A stretch of DNA of 64,000 nt, from the NCBI GenBank assembly GCA_028551475.1, contig CM052355.1, forward strand, positions 5,022,001 through 5,086,000. Direction: 5' to 3'. The stretch is from Casuarina equisetifolia. Its lineage: Eukaryota > Streptophyta > Magnoliopsida > Fagales > Casuarinaceae. A program made the position numbers and the translations under genes. The notes beneath the pieces were generated by a model. The model searched no databases, had not been told where the DNA came from, and saw nothing but the letters and a program-made list of their open reading frames with translations. Positions 51,192-63,970 of this stretch are shown here, piece by piece (position 1 is the stretch's first letter; each line of letters begins with the position of its first letter).

Positions 51192-53774
51192 GTTTGACAA
51201 AACTCGGCCGCTGAAAAAGCTTTTACCTGTATACTACTGTTTGTTACTTAAGAATAATCTCTGGATAAAGAGCATGTATAAAACGTTTTTGAAGAGTGTT
51301 AGATATGCATTCTGAGTGGCTTGAAGCGTAAAAATAAGAGTTTATATTCATATTTTGGTTGGTTCCATATGCCTTAGCACTGCAGTGCAATACCACCAAT
51401 CTGCAATCCTGAATAGAAAATAGTCTGGCATGTGCGTTTCCTAATCACAGCGTTATACCTCTTAGTAGCATGATATTTCAATTCACGATGTTCAAAGAAG
51501 ACTCCAGGCTCTAAACCGTTTCTTAACGAAAATGTCCACTACTTGCACTTGTAATCTGGGTTGATGCAGAGCTACGAGATATTAGGTTGCAACTGCACTC
51601 TGAACTTCATAAGCCATGCAAAATAATCGTTGCCCAGAACGTGACCCTTTTTCCTGTTCCTTCTCTCACCAGCAAACTCTCTTGGGCAACGTTTATCACC
51701 CCAAAAAAAAGAAAAAAAATAATAAATAAATATAAAAAACTTCTAGTTTGCCTACGACTCTCTGGAAAGTAGTAAGCTAGCAGGCGTGATGGTTAAAATC
51801 TGCACCGCCAGTGCCACCGTCCAGGCCGATGACAATTAGGAGCTAACAAAATGAGGTCGAACTACAAAATAATTCGCAGCCAGAAAAGAAAATGGTGAAA
51901 GAATATTTTATATAATGAATTATGCTCCTCAAAATCTACGTTGATCTGTTTCCTCTTTAAAAGATTTAACACAGAAAATGCTAATAAGATTTGAATCCAC
52001 TTTACACAAACATGACAATTAGCATACAACAAAATTCAAAACAAATTGGATTTAAAAACTAATTACAAAGTAATAATCAAAAGAATAGTTAAATTCCTCC
52101 TACCATAGCTTACAAAAGATTTCCAAATAGAGGATATTGACAACTAGAAATCAGTTTGATATGCCATTCACAAAAATTACATTCAGCAACGCGGGCACAG
52201 TCAATATTCAATACGTAATGCTTCAAGCAACTACAGTCAAAAGTAACTCCGTATCTCATAGGAAGGCTCAGCCATCGGCTGGACTCGTGCGTCCATCCCA
52301 AATCACCTGAGAGGCAAGCTTCTCATACAGATGGCATTTCTCGGGCAACATCGCTTCAAGAGTTTAGACACCGGTCCCGTTAACATCAATTCACGGGCAT
52401 CTTGAGAAGTAGCCTTGCAGACTCTCCGCAACATAAAGTTCTTGCTCTTGCTCGATGCCATTTTGACATTACATTTGCCACCTTGACAGCGTAGAAGCCA
52501 ATCAACAGCAGAGTGCTCCTCCTGCAAGTGGCAGCGACATCTTCAACAGGCCGAGGAAGCCACTGGTCGTGATCCAGCCAAAAATCAGAAGTGGAGAGAA
52601 AATCCTTCTATAAATTTTTGAAGGACCGTTCACCTAGAAAAAGGTTAGTTCTCAATAAGTAAACAACAAAAAGCTCACGTCTACATATTACCAAGCAAGT
52701 GATGGCTCACATTCCAAGTGATCCCATTTTGTTTAACTTCAGGGATTTGATGTCTTTAAATTATCTGCTGGTCTACTCAAATTCCAAGTAAACAATGAAC
52801 AGTATCCTTTTAGACGGGACACCCAACCACAACATTAAATTGATTCTTGAAAAGGACCTGCCTTCAGTCAAAATAAAGCAATAAATTTTTATCGCTAATT
52901 ATCTCAATCCATAAAAGAGACTTAGAAACGTACTAGCCAGTAATCAAATTTGAAACACATAAAACAGAATTGAATGACATAATTATTCTGTCGGATCCTC
53001 AAACACGAGACAGTGCCTCATCAGGTTACAAAAAAGTTGGAAAGTAACTTCGCACAATTTCGTATTTGACTAGGCTCAAAGAGCTGAAAAACATTGAGAC
53101 AAGAAGAGTAGAAAGTGCATGCAACAACAAATCTCAACCAAAAGGTTACAGTGGAAAAAAGTTGAGCCACCACACAAAAAGAATAATGCTCATGAAGAGC
53201 CAATAACAGGTTATGGCATCTCACCTCAAAAGGCGGTTAACTCATTGCTTCATATCACCTTGATTTTGCCCTAATCAAATTGGAACATTGATATTAGATT
53301 CTCTAAAACAAACATTTGATACGAATTCAAGAAACAATGTTCTTAACAGGTGCATTCAATTATTTCCATGAAAGACATTATTCTGTTTCCTTTTCCATGG
53401 TTTTCTGTTTAGACTTGTGTATCCTTTTTAGAAAGATAATAAAGCCACTGCCAGAGTTGATATCATAAACTTGTGACCACAACATGTCATGATATAGTAA
53501 AATTCTTCTAAGGTAGTTTCCTTTGGTTTTGGGCTGCCATCAGCATCTCCTTCGAAAGGGAGGAACATGAAGCCTACCAGACTGGTACAACAATCACAGA
53601 AGAGGGAAGAAAATATTTTGCCTCAGAGAAGGAAAAGACAGGCCAAAGACTTGGTTTGACAAGCATCTCCCTCCAAAATTAAATAAAAATAAGGCCAATA
53701 CCAGAGTGGATAATATGAGCTCCTAACTACATTGTATCAGGAAATGGTAGAGAGAAAAAATGCCAAGACTAGTT
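51192..53774. other. Region between BORCS8-like and FLD 3' ends
   Basis: Convergent 3' flanks. The BORCS8-like 3' UTR covers the first few hundred bases. On the minus strand, 52255-52590 is less AT-rich, opens in two frames and has a good acceptor (CTTGCAG near 52520), so it may be an extra FLD exon or a 3' UTR exon. Nothing else is recognised. Confidence 0.4.
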
Positions 53775-56700
53775 TCACATGTGGTATAGAAAAACAATGG
53801 AAAAACTTTCAATTCCATCAATAATGTATGAGCATCTGATCTGTGGGCCAGGTTTCCTCTGGCATCCTAGATGCATGAGCAATAGCGTATATTCAAAGTA
53901 CACTACACTTTTTCTCTTAGAAAAGCATACCCTTAATATATTACCTGAACCAACTGTGTCAACAAGCATCTGATCAGTGGGCCTGGTTTCCTCTGGCATC
54001 CAAGTTTCCTCTGGTACTTTACCATTTACTACATTTGAATTAGTAGGGGCCATCAACCCATTGCTCCGCACTATTTTAGCCTTTCTGAGATGATTACCAG
54101 AGATAAAATGTTAATTTTACGAGAATTAGAGTAGAACAGACATTTGATATATCCAAGGAACTAAAAGTTTTCAAGACCTTCAGCACATACCTCACGACTT
54201 TTCGCTTCAAAATTCCTGTTTTTAGCTTTGATGCGCCTTTTCAAAAACCAGAAAATATTAAGTGCTACAACCACAGAACCTGGTAAACATGGAATAACAA
54301 AGCAAAGCTCCAATGACACACCTGATTTTAGTGCCAAAGCAGTTGAAGCAGGCCTGCGGTTGCCCCTCTCAGCCCTGATGGAAGCAATCACAGTGTCAGC
54401 ACTAGGACCCAGACCTTTTCTTCCCACCAGCTTTACTCCAAACTTTTCACAGAGGTAATTCAATCTCATTTCATCACCCCCTCTCACTTCCCTCAGCTCA
54501 AGTGCCTGTTGCCTTGATAACAAAGTGTAAACATGAAGATGTTGCTGCTGATTAAAATGTGACTGAAGCTGCTGAAAAAGTAGCTTGTTTGAATGCTGTT
54601 GGTCTGGTTTTGAACCTTCATGACTCCTCTTTCTAGGCTCACTAAATGTCACCCTTAAAATTGCTGCTGACTTGGGATCGGCATTCTTCCGAGCAAATAT
54701 AACAGAAAAGCTCCCAAATTCTAGATCAGGTTCCCGAAATAAATCTGCAAGAAGGGAAGCACAAGAGTGGGCATTCTTTGAGGGGCCCCGGTCAACTTTT
54801 TTTCTCAAGGTCCGAGCATTAGCATAGTGAGCCATATTTGCAGCTTCTCTTAACCCACTAAGAAAGGCTCCGTGCATTGTTGCAGGGTATCGCCTGGTGG
54901 TGGCCTCCCCAGCAAAGAAAAGTCTTCCATCTCCCACACTTTCTGCTAGAATATCATAATCATCTCCTGATGCACCTACAGCAACATTGGAGTAGGAACC
55001 TAGACTGAGGGGATCACCACCCCATCTTGTACAAACTGTTTGGATGGGCTCTGGAACATTGATTCCTTGCGGTTCATAGATACCTGCATGCATTTATGAC
55101 CAATTTTGAAAAATATTCCTCATCAATAACAAATTTTCATCATTTGTTTTTGTCGGGTGGTTAGGAAAGAGAGGGGATGGGAGGAGGGACAGAGAAGAGG
55201 GATTATCATGGCAGTATTTCAACTCAAAACCTTGACAATTAGCATAAGAAACTCTGGAAATGGTTTGGAACATACAGCACTTTTAAGGAACTTCACAAAT
55301 AAATCTGGTCTACTCAAGTATTTGGTAAATGAGATCCAAAGGAAAACTAGAAAACGCACAACTAAGTAGTTACTTTCGTTTTTACTTTAAGTTGAACTCA
55401 AAATGCACAACAAAGTAATTACTTTCTTTCTTAGTTTTAGACTGTAATATGATAAATTAAAAAAAAAGTATAATCTGGATTCCAAAAACTATAACTAAGA
55501 ACAAGATACTTTTAACACCAAAAAGAATGAAAGAAAAAAAAAAGTACCCTTAAGAATTTGAAGAACACGAGTCACTGCATCAGTGGGGGGCATGCTCTCA
55601 AACTTGTGTGCTGCTTCTCCCGCTACCAAAGCAATCAAGAGAGGACCACCAGCAACTGTTGCATAGCTGTAAAATAGAAAGAACTCCCCTCGACGGCTTG
55701 GATCATCAGAAAGATGCCCAAAGGTATCAAGATCTGTGCCCCAAAATACATGAGGAAATAGCATTGCAACCTTATTCAACAACCCAAATCCCAGCCTCTT
55801 TATCCCATCAAGCTTTCTTTGAGGCAATTCTGGTATAAACTTTATAGATCCACTCTTTAAAACCCCAAGTGGAACTGTGCAAAGGGCCATGTCACCTTCA
55901 AAGACCTGACTTCCTGCAATAACCTGCACGCCATCACTCCCATATCTAATGGTGTTCACAGTTTTCTCATATAAAATCGGCACATTCTCTACCAAAGCTT
56001 GTACCAACCTTCCATTCCCACCAGGCAAGAAGCAATGGTCCCCTCCCATATCATATGGATCATCTTGGTCCCAAAATGCAAGGGAAAGCCTTGAAAGCAA
56101 ACCAGCATTTGCGTATTCCAAATTAGCAAGATGCCAATTAAACAAGTTCATCTCCTCAGCATTCACTGCATCACGATAAACCTGTCGAAATGTTTCCAAT
56201 GCTGCACCGAGAGACACATCCACAGAGACGTCCCCCATTAACTGCCTAAGTCTACTTGCCTTGTCCAAAAGACGGTTAAAAGCAGTCTCCACCTTCATAT
56301 CCGTATCAGGGTCAACAGGCTTTCCATCCAAACTATACAGTGGGCACTTATCTCTCACCTTATGTAGGGGATAACCCAATTGTCTAGCCACAATTCCAAG
56401 TGGATTCCCTAAAGTACCCGTCAAAACACTGCCACCTAAATCCGCTGCCGCAGACACCCTGTTCCCTCCCTCCATTTTCTTTGTATAAACCCGCCCACCT
56501 GCTCGCTTTCTGCCCTCCAAAACTGTCACCTTGAAACCTAATCTCATCAATTGCCGCGCAGCAGCCAGCCCTGCAAGTCCGGCACCTATCACAATCACAC
56601 TCTGCTTACTAGGTTCAGCGGGGAGCTTCTCCCTGATCGCCTGAGCAACCCCAAAATTGATATATCCGTGGGAAACTAAGTAATTATATGTAGAGTCCAA

Positions 56701-57357
56701 TAGGGTATGGCAATGTTTAGGAATGGCATCTATAAACATCTCTTTAGTCACCCAATTTGACACATTCTCGCGCCATTTCGCTATAATGTGGTTGCGAATA
56801 AGAATATAATTGACCTGTTCGATCCCCCCGATTACTGGGACAATCCTAGCATCGATTTCCTCCTCAGTTAGGGAATCTGCCGGAAACCCAGCCGAGAGCG
56901 CAATCAAGGCCTCGGCCGTGGATTCTTTGTTTATCACGATGATCTCATCGGAAGTATCGGGCACACCCTTTGTTGACCAATTGGGGTTTCCTACATTGGG
57001 TCTAAACAAAGGAGCTGAAACTGAGGAATAAGTAGCAGAAGATGAAGGGACGATGCCGTAATTACCGTTAACTGTGACATTGGGTATGAGAGGAACGTGA
57101 AAGGACGTCGCTTTTCGTTGAGATCGGCCTCGCCTTCGCTTCTTGGGAACTGCGAACGAGAGAAGGTGGGTTGTTGAGGAAGAATTAGGGTTTTGGATTG
57201 GGGTTGGGACTGGATTATTTGGACTTGTATAGGCGTTAGGATTAGGATTAGGATTAGGATTTGGATTTGGGTTAGGGTTTAGTGGAGGTGGATATGGAAT
57301 GAATTGGAGAGGAGGGAATGAAGAGAACTGGTCTGGGGTTTGATCTAGAGGATTCAT
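53775..57357 (-). CDS. FLD: FLD-type LSD1 histone demethylase homologue
   Basis: Exons: 55548-57357, 54322-55083, 54191-54236, 53945-54084 and a tentative last exon 53775-53866; about 949 residues. A Pro/Asn-dipeptide stretch is at 27-41, a basic nuclear signal [11 protein letters not shown] at 72-82, a SWIRM domain at about 155-240, and an FAD-binding Rossmann motif GAGLAG at 258-263. The amine oxidase domain ends near the [17 protein letters not shown]-contact block (about 662). A plant-specific C-terminal region follows ([27 protein letters not shown]). FLD acts in the autonomous flowering pathway, lowering H3K4 methylation at FLC. Identity rests on close agreement over the whole length and on SEC8 and 31K as neighbours (At3g10390 from memory). 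Everything up to 53945 is firm; the final exon is uncertain because splicing and intron retention give the same frame. Confidence 0.93.
53830..54005 (-). repeat. Duplicated segment in the FLD 3' end
   Basis: A block with the core ATGCCAGAGGAAACC followed by GGCCCAC.GATCAGATGCT is present at about 53965-54000 (in exon 4) and again at about 53835-53870, about 130 bp apart in direct orientation. In exon 4 it is read as [11 protein letters not shown]; in the downstream copy the continuing frame reads it one base shifted, as [12 protein letters not shown]. Confidence 0.85.
57236..57281 (-). repeat. Telomere-like hexamer repeat inside FLD coding sequence
   Basis: The plus strand shows GGATTA/GGATTT/GGGTTA hexamers ending GGGTTAGGGTTTAG. 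On the coding strand it encodes seven to eight Asn-Pro dipeptides. The last units match the plant telomere repeat TTTAGGG. Confidence 0.85.
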
Positions 57358-59262
57358 GTTTGGATCTTGGGAGAGCGAAAGTGTGAAGGAGAAGAGAGTG
57401 ACCGTTTGGGCTCCCCCAAAAAAAATTTGAACGGCGAAGGTTTAAGTGCTCCGCTCTTCTTCCGTCGGAGTTCGGAACCAGTGTGGCAGTTGCTTGACGA
57501 CTCTGATCAAGCCAAGACCGAACCAGACCCGGTGGGTCCAGGCGCCAAATCGACGGTGGAAGGCTACTCAGTAGTATATAGACCACCGTTCCCCAAACCT
57601 TTTCTTTTCCCCTTTCTAGCACCCGAGGGTACAGTTTTGCACAAATATGGAACCAGAAAAAAGTTTTTTTTTTAAAAAAAAAAATTATTATTTTTTTTAT
57701 TTTTTAAAAGCAATTGAATATAAAATGTCTTCTATTTTTAAAAAGAGTAATTAATATTTTTTTTATGTAAGAATTCAATGTATATCTTACCCTATTAATA
57801 TAATATTTATTACTTTTCTATATGTGAAAGTATTTTTTTCTTGTAAATCAATTTTCAATAAATAAATAAATTTTTTAGTATAGTACTAAAACATAAAATA
57901 TAAGTAAGACTTTAGCTATCATATTATACTATTTATATATAAAGAATATTCTCATATTTTACAATTCAATTTCAAGAAAGAAAGTAGACTTCTTACGAAA
58001 GGTAACCATGAAGAATATTAATTTTAAATACCTCAGGTGTATACAAGTATCTAATAACATATTATTCGCATGTGGAATTTCTCATATTTTCCAACTTAAG
58101 AAAGATCCTTCAAAGATGAAAAAAATTAAATTAGCCCGGAAAAAAAAAACCACTTATAACGACTATCATGGTCAAGTTTAGAGTTAAAAAATAAAAACTT
58201 TAATTACAAAGTAAGACTTTGTTTTGCTGCATCCCATCTGCTTAAAAAGCAATAAGGGTCCAACTTTACTCTCGTTGAATGTTAGAATAAAAGTTTAGTT
58301 TTATTAGCATTTGCTATCTTAGTTTTTAATGTCGTTTACCATTATGGGGTGATCCGACCCGTTAAATTCGGAACTTTGGAGAAGTCCATTTTTACCGATA
58401 CTACTAAAGAAACGGAAAAGCTACAGCAACCCACGTAGTCGAGACTTCCAGGTACGGGTTTCTGTTTTTCTCCTCTTCTTCTTCTTCTTCTTGTATGTCG
58501 AGATTTTTGGCTTCTTCTCCGCTCAGCAATCTGAGGATCCTCTCTCAAGAGCTTAACCTTAGCTACTAGCTGAAAATGTAGAATCCAATTAACTAAGCCC
58601 GTTCGGTTTGAACGGGACTTCTTCTATTTTCGTCGTAACTGTCTTGAGTTTCTTCGTGATCTCTGACTTTGTCTTACGCTGATGCAATTATCAGATCGTT
58701 TGAAGTTCGAGGACTGATATTGCGCAGAATTGGTCTATTTTCGGTGCTTTCCGTATTGGATCTGGAGTTAATTGTCTCGATTTTCACGCTCAGTTCGATT
58801 ACACCCGAGAAAAGAAGGGACGAAAAAGTTCGTGATTCTCTCTATAATTTTTATGTAGCTTAGAAAATTCAACTCCAATTTCCATAGCAGCCGCGTAGAG
58901 CTCAATTGACCGGACTTCTCTCAATTTCAAACCTACAAATACACACTGACGAGAACATACGTATTTCGTTTTATTTGCCAGCATAAGTAGCCTTTTCGAA
59001 CATATTCGCTCAAAAGACAACAGTTTTTCTGTGTTCTACCATGAGGTCAGATTTGTGTTCCAATGTCGTTTGATCCATCATAATCTAGTTTTTAGTTTCT
59101 CTGTTGAATTCTTCAGGTGTACTAGGAAATGCGCTTTGCTTTAGAATTATTAATCTTTTAGAAATGGTCCTAGGTCTGACATTATTCTGTTGAGATCAAA
59201 TCTTTGTCAGGATGAATTGAGTACCTCATTTCCAGAGGCTTTGCTGAGGTGCAAGAGTCAAG
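57358..59262. other. Divergent FLD/SEC8 upstream region and SEC8 leader
   Basis: 57358-57650 is FLD leader and promoter. 57660-58330 is very AT-rich with homopolymers and no gene. From about 58400 it is transcribed-looking SEC8 leader, with a (TTC)n run at 58473-58492. An acceptor (TTTGTCAG) at 59210 probably precedes the coding exon, and a three-codon upstream frame (ATG AAT TGA) at 59212-59220 lies in the leader. Confidence 0.5.
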
Positions 59263-62200
59263 ATGGGGATATTTGATGGTTTGCCCGTGTCTCCCAGTAA
59301 AGCGGTAAGTTCAATTTGCTTTACTTTAGTGTTTCATCTCAAGCATAAGTTGTACTTTCGTTAGATTTTGATAACATCGTGGAAGTCCTTTTAACTTGAT
59401 AAAAGAAAAAGAAAAAAAAAGATACTTTCTGTTACAGGAATCAAATATATCAGTATCAGCACTGTATTATTTGTTTGCAAACATAGGACTCAATAATCAC
59501 TTTGAGGTATTGGACCTAATTCGACCCACGAGTCTCATGGGAGTAGGTGGAAGAAAGATTATTACTGAGAGACTGAAGAATAGTGCTTTTGGAGTTTATA
59601 TGAAGTGGATATGGAGTGCTTCTTCCCCTTGACAGTGCAGGTGCTAAGACTAGCGGAAGAATTGTATGAATCAGTTGGCTTGACCAACTCAAAGCCTTAG
59701 AGCCTCTGGTTATTATTTTGCTAGAATCCTTTGATGGCATGCTGATGAAAAGAACACAAACTTAGTTTATTATTTCTGCTTATTATTTGTTTGGGGAAAC
59801 GTTGATCTTAAGATAACAATGAGAATACAAAATGTTTTGCTTAAAAAAGTTATAATTATGTTTAAATGTCGCACTGTGTCAACAATTCTGGTACGATTTA
59901 ATTGTGTTTAAAGAGCTATAGCAACTGGCATGGTATTTCTCTTTTGGGATTAGGGTATCAATATGTTAGTCAACATTCCAGTTGGAGTACTTCAAGCTTA
60001 TTACATATATTACTTTGTGTATATGGTTTTGTATTTTTTCTTATTCTAATTGTCCTGTTTGCTCTTGTGCTAACTGCAGTATCTAAGGGAAGACCTTTCT
60101 AGAATAGACGAGAGTTGGGCTGCTGCACGTTTTGATTCATTGCCCCATGTTGTACACATTTTGACATCAAAAAATCGTGAAGGCGAAGTTCAGTTTTTGA
60201 AGGAGCAAAGTGACATTATTGAGGAGGTTGTGGATGAAGTAGTGCATGCTTATCACAGTGGCTTCAACAAAGCAATTCAAAATTATTCCCAGGTCTGTAA
60301 CTGTTTTTTTCCTCAACTTTTGTTATTACACTTGCATTTTTGAAGGATATTCTTCTTTTTGTGTGGATGCATGTGTTTTGTGTTGCAGTGAGTGGTGAAC
60401 ATATAGACAATTCTTAATTGTCTATTTGACTTCTTTTCATAAACATGACAACTTTTTTTGTCGCATGATAGGTTCTTTGAGAACTCATGTTTCACAGCTT
60501 TTTTTTTTTTTTTTTGGGTTCTCCTACTTTTGGGGCACCCCCAAAGGAATGAGAAAAGCCAAATTTTCTACTCAATTCTATGTTGTAATTTCCTTCTTCT
60601 CTTGGTGCAGATCTTGCGCTTGTTCAGTGAATCTACCGAAAGTGTAGCTGTCTTAAAGGTTGATTTGGCTGAGGCAAAGAAGGGTCTAAGTGCCCGCAGT
60701 AAGCAGTTGCATCAGCTGTGGTATCGATCAGTAACATTGCGTCACATAATTTCCCTGTTAGATCAAATTGAAAACATAGCTAAGGTTTGCCTTTACCTAT
60801 TTTTAGCTTTCAGATGATATCAGATTCAATACTATTTGAATAATCTTGTTGAATGTTAAATTTGAATCTCCCAATTCCATCAAAATGCCACTACATCTAT
60901 GCTCCTTTAGTTGAGTTGCAGTTGCTATTTTATCCACATATAGAAGCATATGTACACGCATAAGTATGTGCATTAGTATTTACATCTTTGTTCATGCTAT
61001 GTTATGTCCTTGCTTATACTAATCCCTGCTTAAAAATGAAAGACAAATAACTTGTATGTTGACCTTGCCCCTTATTAACTAGGACAACAGCTATTCTGTT
61101 TGAAGTATCTGCATAGGGCAGTCCTGGTGAATCTCCTAGATTTTTATCTTATGTGTTGAAGTCTGGTTTAGGTTCCAGCTCGTATTGAGAAGCTCATCGG
61201 TGAGAAGCAGTATTATGCTGCAGTTCAGTTGCATGTCCAATCGACACTGATGCTTGAGCGAGAGGGTCTTCAAACTGTAGGTTTCTAACCTTTTGCTTTC
61301 ATATCCAACTCTGAAATGTCACAAGAAGTGTTTTATGTTCTTTTTTCTTTCCTTTTCTCCCCATGGATTTTTTGTAATGTATATTCTACTAGAGACTCCA
61401 ATACACATAATGTTAAAACACAACACTGATTAGTTTTCCAGTGTCCAGTAAGCTTAAACTCTACCCTTTTTTTTTTTCCTTCTTCTAACAAATTGTATGC
61501 TACTTTGATGTTTGCAAGATCTGGCAACACTATCTTGACCAAAAGATGGCGATCTCTCTCATCAGTTCATGCATCTATTCAGTCTTGCCCTAGTGCTGTC
61601 TTTAAGTTTGTAGTTGCATAATAAGTATTCTGGTTTACATGGCCCAGGTTGGTGCTCTTCAAGATGTTCGGTCAGAGTTGACAAAGTTGCGAGGAGTTCT
61701 GTTTTATAAAGTGTTGGATGACTTGCACGCGCACCTTTATAATAAAGGTGAATACAGGTATTTGTTTTTCTTCTTTTCTCTGACACTCATATCATTCTGT
61801 TCCTTCTGGGATTGGTGGAAAGAAGAAAGCCTCATTTACATAGTGTTTGGATGTTGTCAGATGTATGGTTTTTCTTATTCTGTTGGCATGTTACTTCTCT
61901 GAGGCATTAGAAAAGTTGGTTATGGCTTTACTAAAGCTCTATCAGTAGGTTTTTGTTCTTTTCCTTTTCCCTTTTGAGTTGTTGGTGGTTGGGGCAGAAG
62001 GAGTTTGCAGCTTTTTTCATGTGATATTTTAAACTAGAAAAACAAGTTTTCTTAATTACCATATGTGCTGCTTGTTAAAAGGTATTGCTTTTGTGAAATT
62101 TATTGTCTTTAAGCTAAGTACATTCTGCAGCTCAGTCACTTTAAGTGTGCATGAAAGGGATGACGAAGTGCCAACAACCACGGCTATTGCATTTTCCGTG

Positions 62201-63970
62201 AATAATTCACAACCTCTATCTCGAAGAACCAGGTTACTGAAAGGTGACAGCCAGATTGGTATCCATGTGGATGGGCTATATCGACCCAATTCTGTTGATG
62301 GAGGGTAATGTTGAGCAATTTTGTTTGCTGTGTTTGTGCTACTTCTTTATTATCTGCTTTTTGAACACCTTTTTTATTCTATACTTTTGCAACTTGTCCT
62401 CTTTTTTTTTTCTTTTAATTTTTTTTCTCCACCAATAATTCTAGTTTTGCCACATTTTTCCATTTGAAGTGATGTGCAATTTTTCCCCATCTAACTATAC
62501 ATCAGAATGTGCTTACAGTTCATCTTTCGATGGGCATGATGAGGATGGTGCTTTTGAATTACATAATGATGCCACCAAAGACGGGCATATGGCATCAATA
62601 AGAGTCAATGGTGGTGATGGTAATCTGAAGGATGTCAAAATTGTTCCTCATCAAATGCCAACATGGCTTTCAAATTCCACTCCAGATGAATTTCTTGTAA
62701 GAAAAACTTATAATTACATCTCATGTTATCATATATGCTGCTATTCTAGTCTTCTAGGCTAAATATTTGGTTGTTTAAAATTGGATGTAGGAAGCAATGA
62801 AAAAGAGTGACGCTCCACTTCATGTAAAGTATTTGCAAACAATGGTTGAGTGTCTCTGCATGCTTGGCAAAGTGGCAGCTGCTGGTGCTATAATATGGTT
62901 TGTTGTCTGCCTGACTTACTTCTCTCCAGCTCTGTATGAAGCACATATCTGAAATTTAGCTGTCTTCCAGCCGTATCTTGGGCAGAATCTCTGTAGCTAT
63001 TTTTGTTATATAGTGATTCTTTCTTCTTCCTTTTTTTTTAAACAATTTTTTTTTAATATTATAATGCACACATCCTCTATTGTGATTCTTACTTCTAGAA
63101 TACTGGAGTTTCTTGAATTTTCTTTCTTACCACCCCTTTTTTAAATAATTTGATCTGGTCATGACCCTAAAATTTATGGTTCTTGGTTCTTGGTTCTTGA
63201 TACTTTTTTATTTGCTTTTTATATCTACAGTAACAATATATTATCTTTGCTCTTTCCAATGAAGCATTAAGATCATGTGTCTAAAATCATCCTCATTCAC
63301 CATCCAGATAATTGTATGAATCAAGGTTTGCCGTGTTAACAGTGTCAGTGGTCTGGGTGATGCCGTAACATGCTTCTAGCTGAGGCAAATTGATAGGAAT
63401 GAGTTTGTATGGTGACTGGATTGGTTATCAATCTTAAAGCTGTTGAATCAGCATCTCGATTGACAAACTTGTTAGCTTTTATATGCAGATTCTTATACAT
63501 ATCTTTTCCTAGTGGCCTACCTTATGTACTTTTTTTCATGACATACTAAGCTCTTAATGTGTGTATGGTTTTTGAGCTTATGGAATTTTCATTATTAATT
63601 TTCTTTTTGTCAAACATGTACTTCATGATGACATAAACTTTGTCTATTTTGTTTTGTGACAGCCAAAGATTGCGACCAGCAATTCATGAGATCATCACAT
63701 CCAAGATTAAAGCTCATGCAGAACTTGCTAATTCCTCGAGGTCTGGCATTGGTCAGGGTGACCAAAATGCAACTGTAGGTTTTCATTTTATGAAAGGACA
63801 GTTAGCAACCCTCCAGTTGTCAAAACAGAAGCGCCAGAATGGGATATCTCTGAGTGGGTCTCTTTTGGCGGCAAGTCCTGTCTCACCTGTGATGTCCCCC
63901 ATAGGGAAAGCACAAGCTGCCACAAGGGAGCTTCTGGATTCAATCTTGGACACTGTTGTTCGGATTTTTG
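59263..63970 (+). CDS. SEC8: Exocyst subunit SEC8 (EXOC4), 5' part
   Basis: Nine exons fall in the window: 59263-59304, 60080-60292, 60611-60784, 61172-61276, 61648-61757, 62131-62304, 62519-62696, 62791-62897 and 63663-63970, encoding the first 470 residues. The last donor (GTGAGC) is at 63971, so the gene runs off the right edge. Plant SEC8 proteins are about 1050 residues. Recognisable blocks: MGIFDGLPV start, RIDESWAAARFDSLPHVVHILTS (N-terminal coiled region), QLHQLWYRSVTLRHIISLLDQIE, LQTVGALQDVRSELTKLRG, and LHVKYLQTMVECLCMLGKVA. SEC8 tethers secretory vesicles at the plasma membrane; loss blocks pollen germination and tube growth. Neighbour FLD matches Arabidopsis At3g10380-10390 (from memory). 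No frame breaks. Confidence 0.96.
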
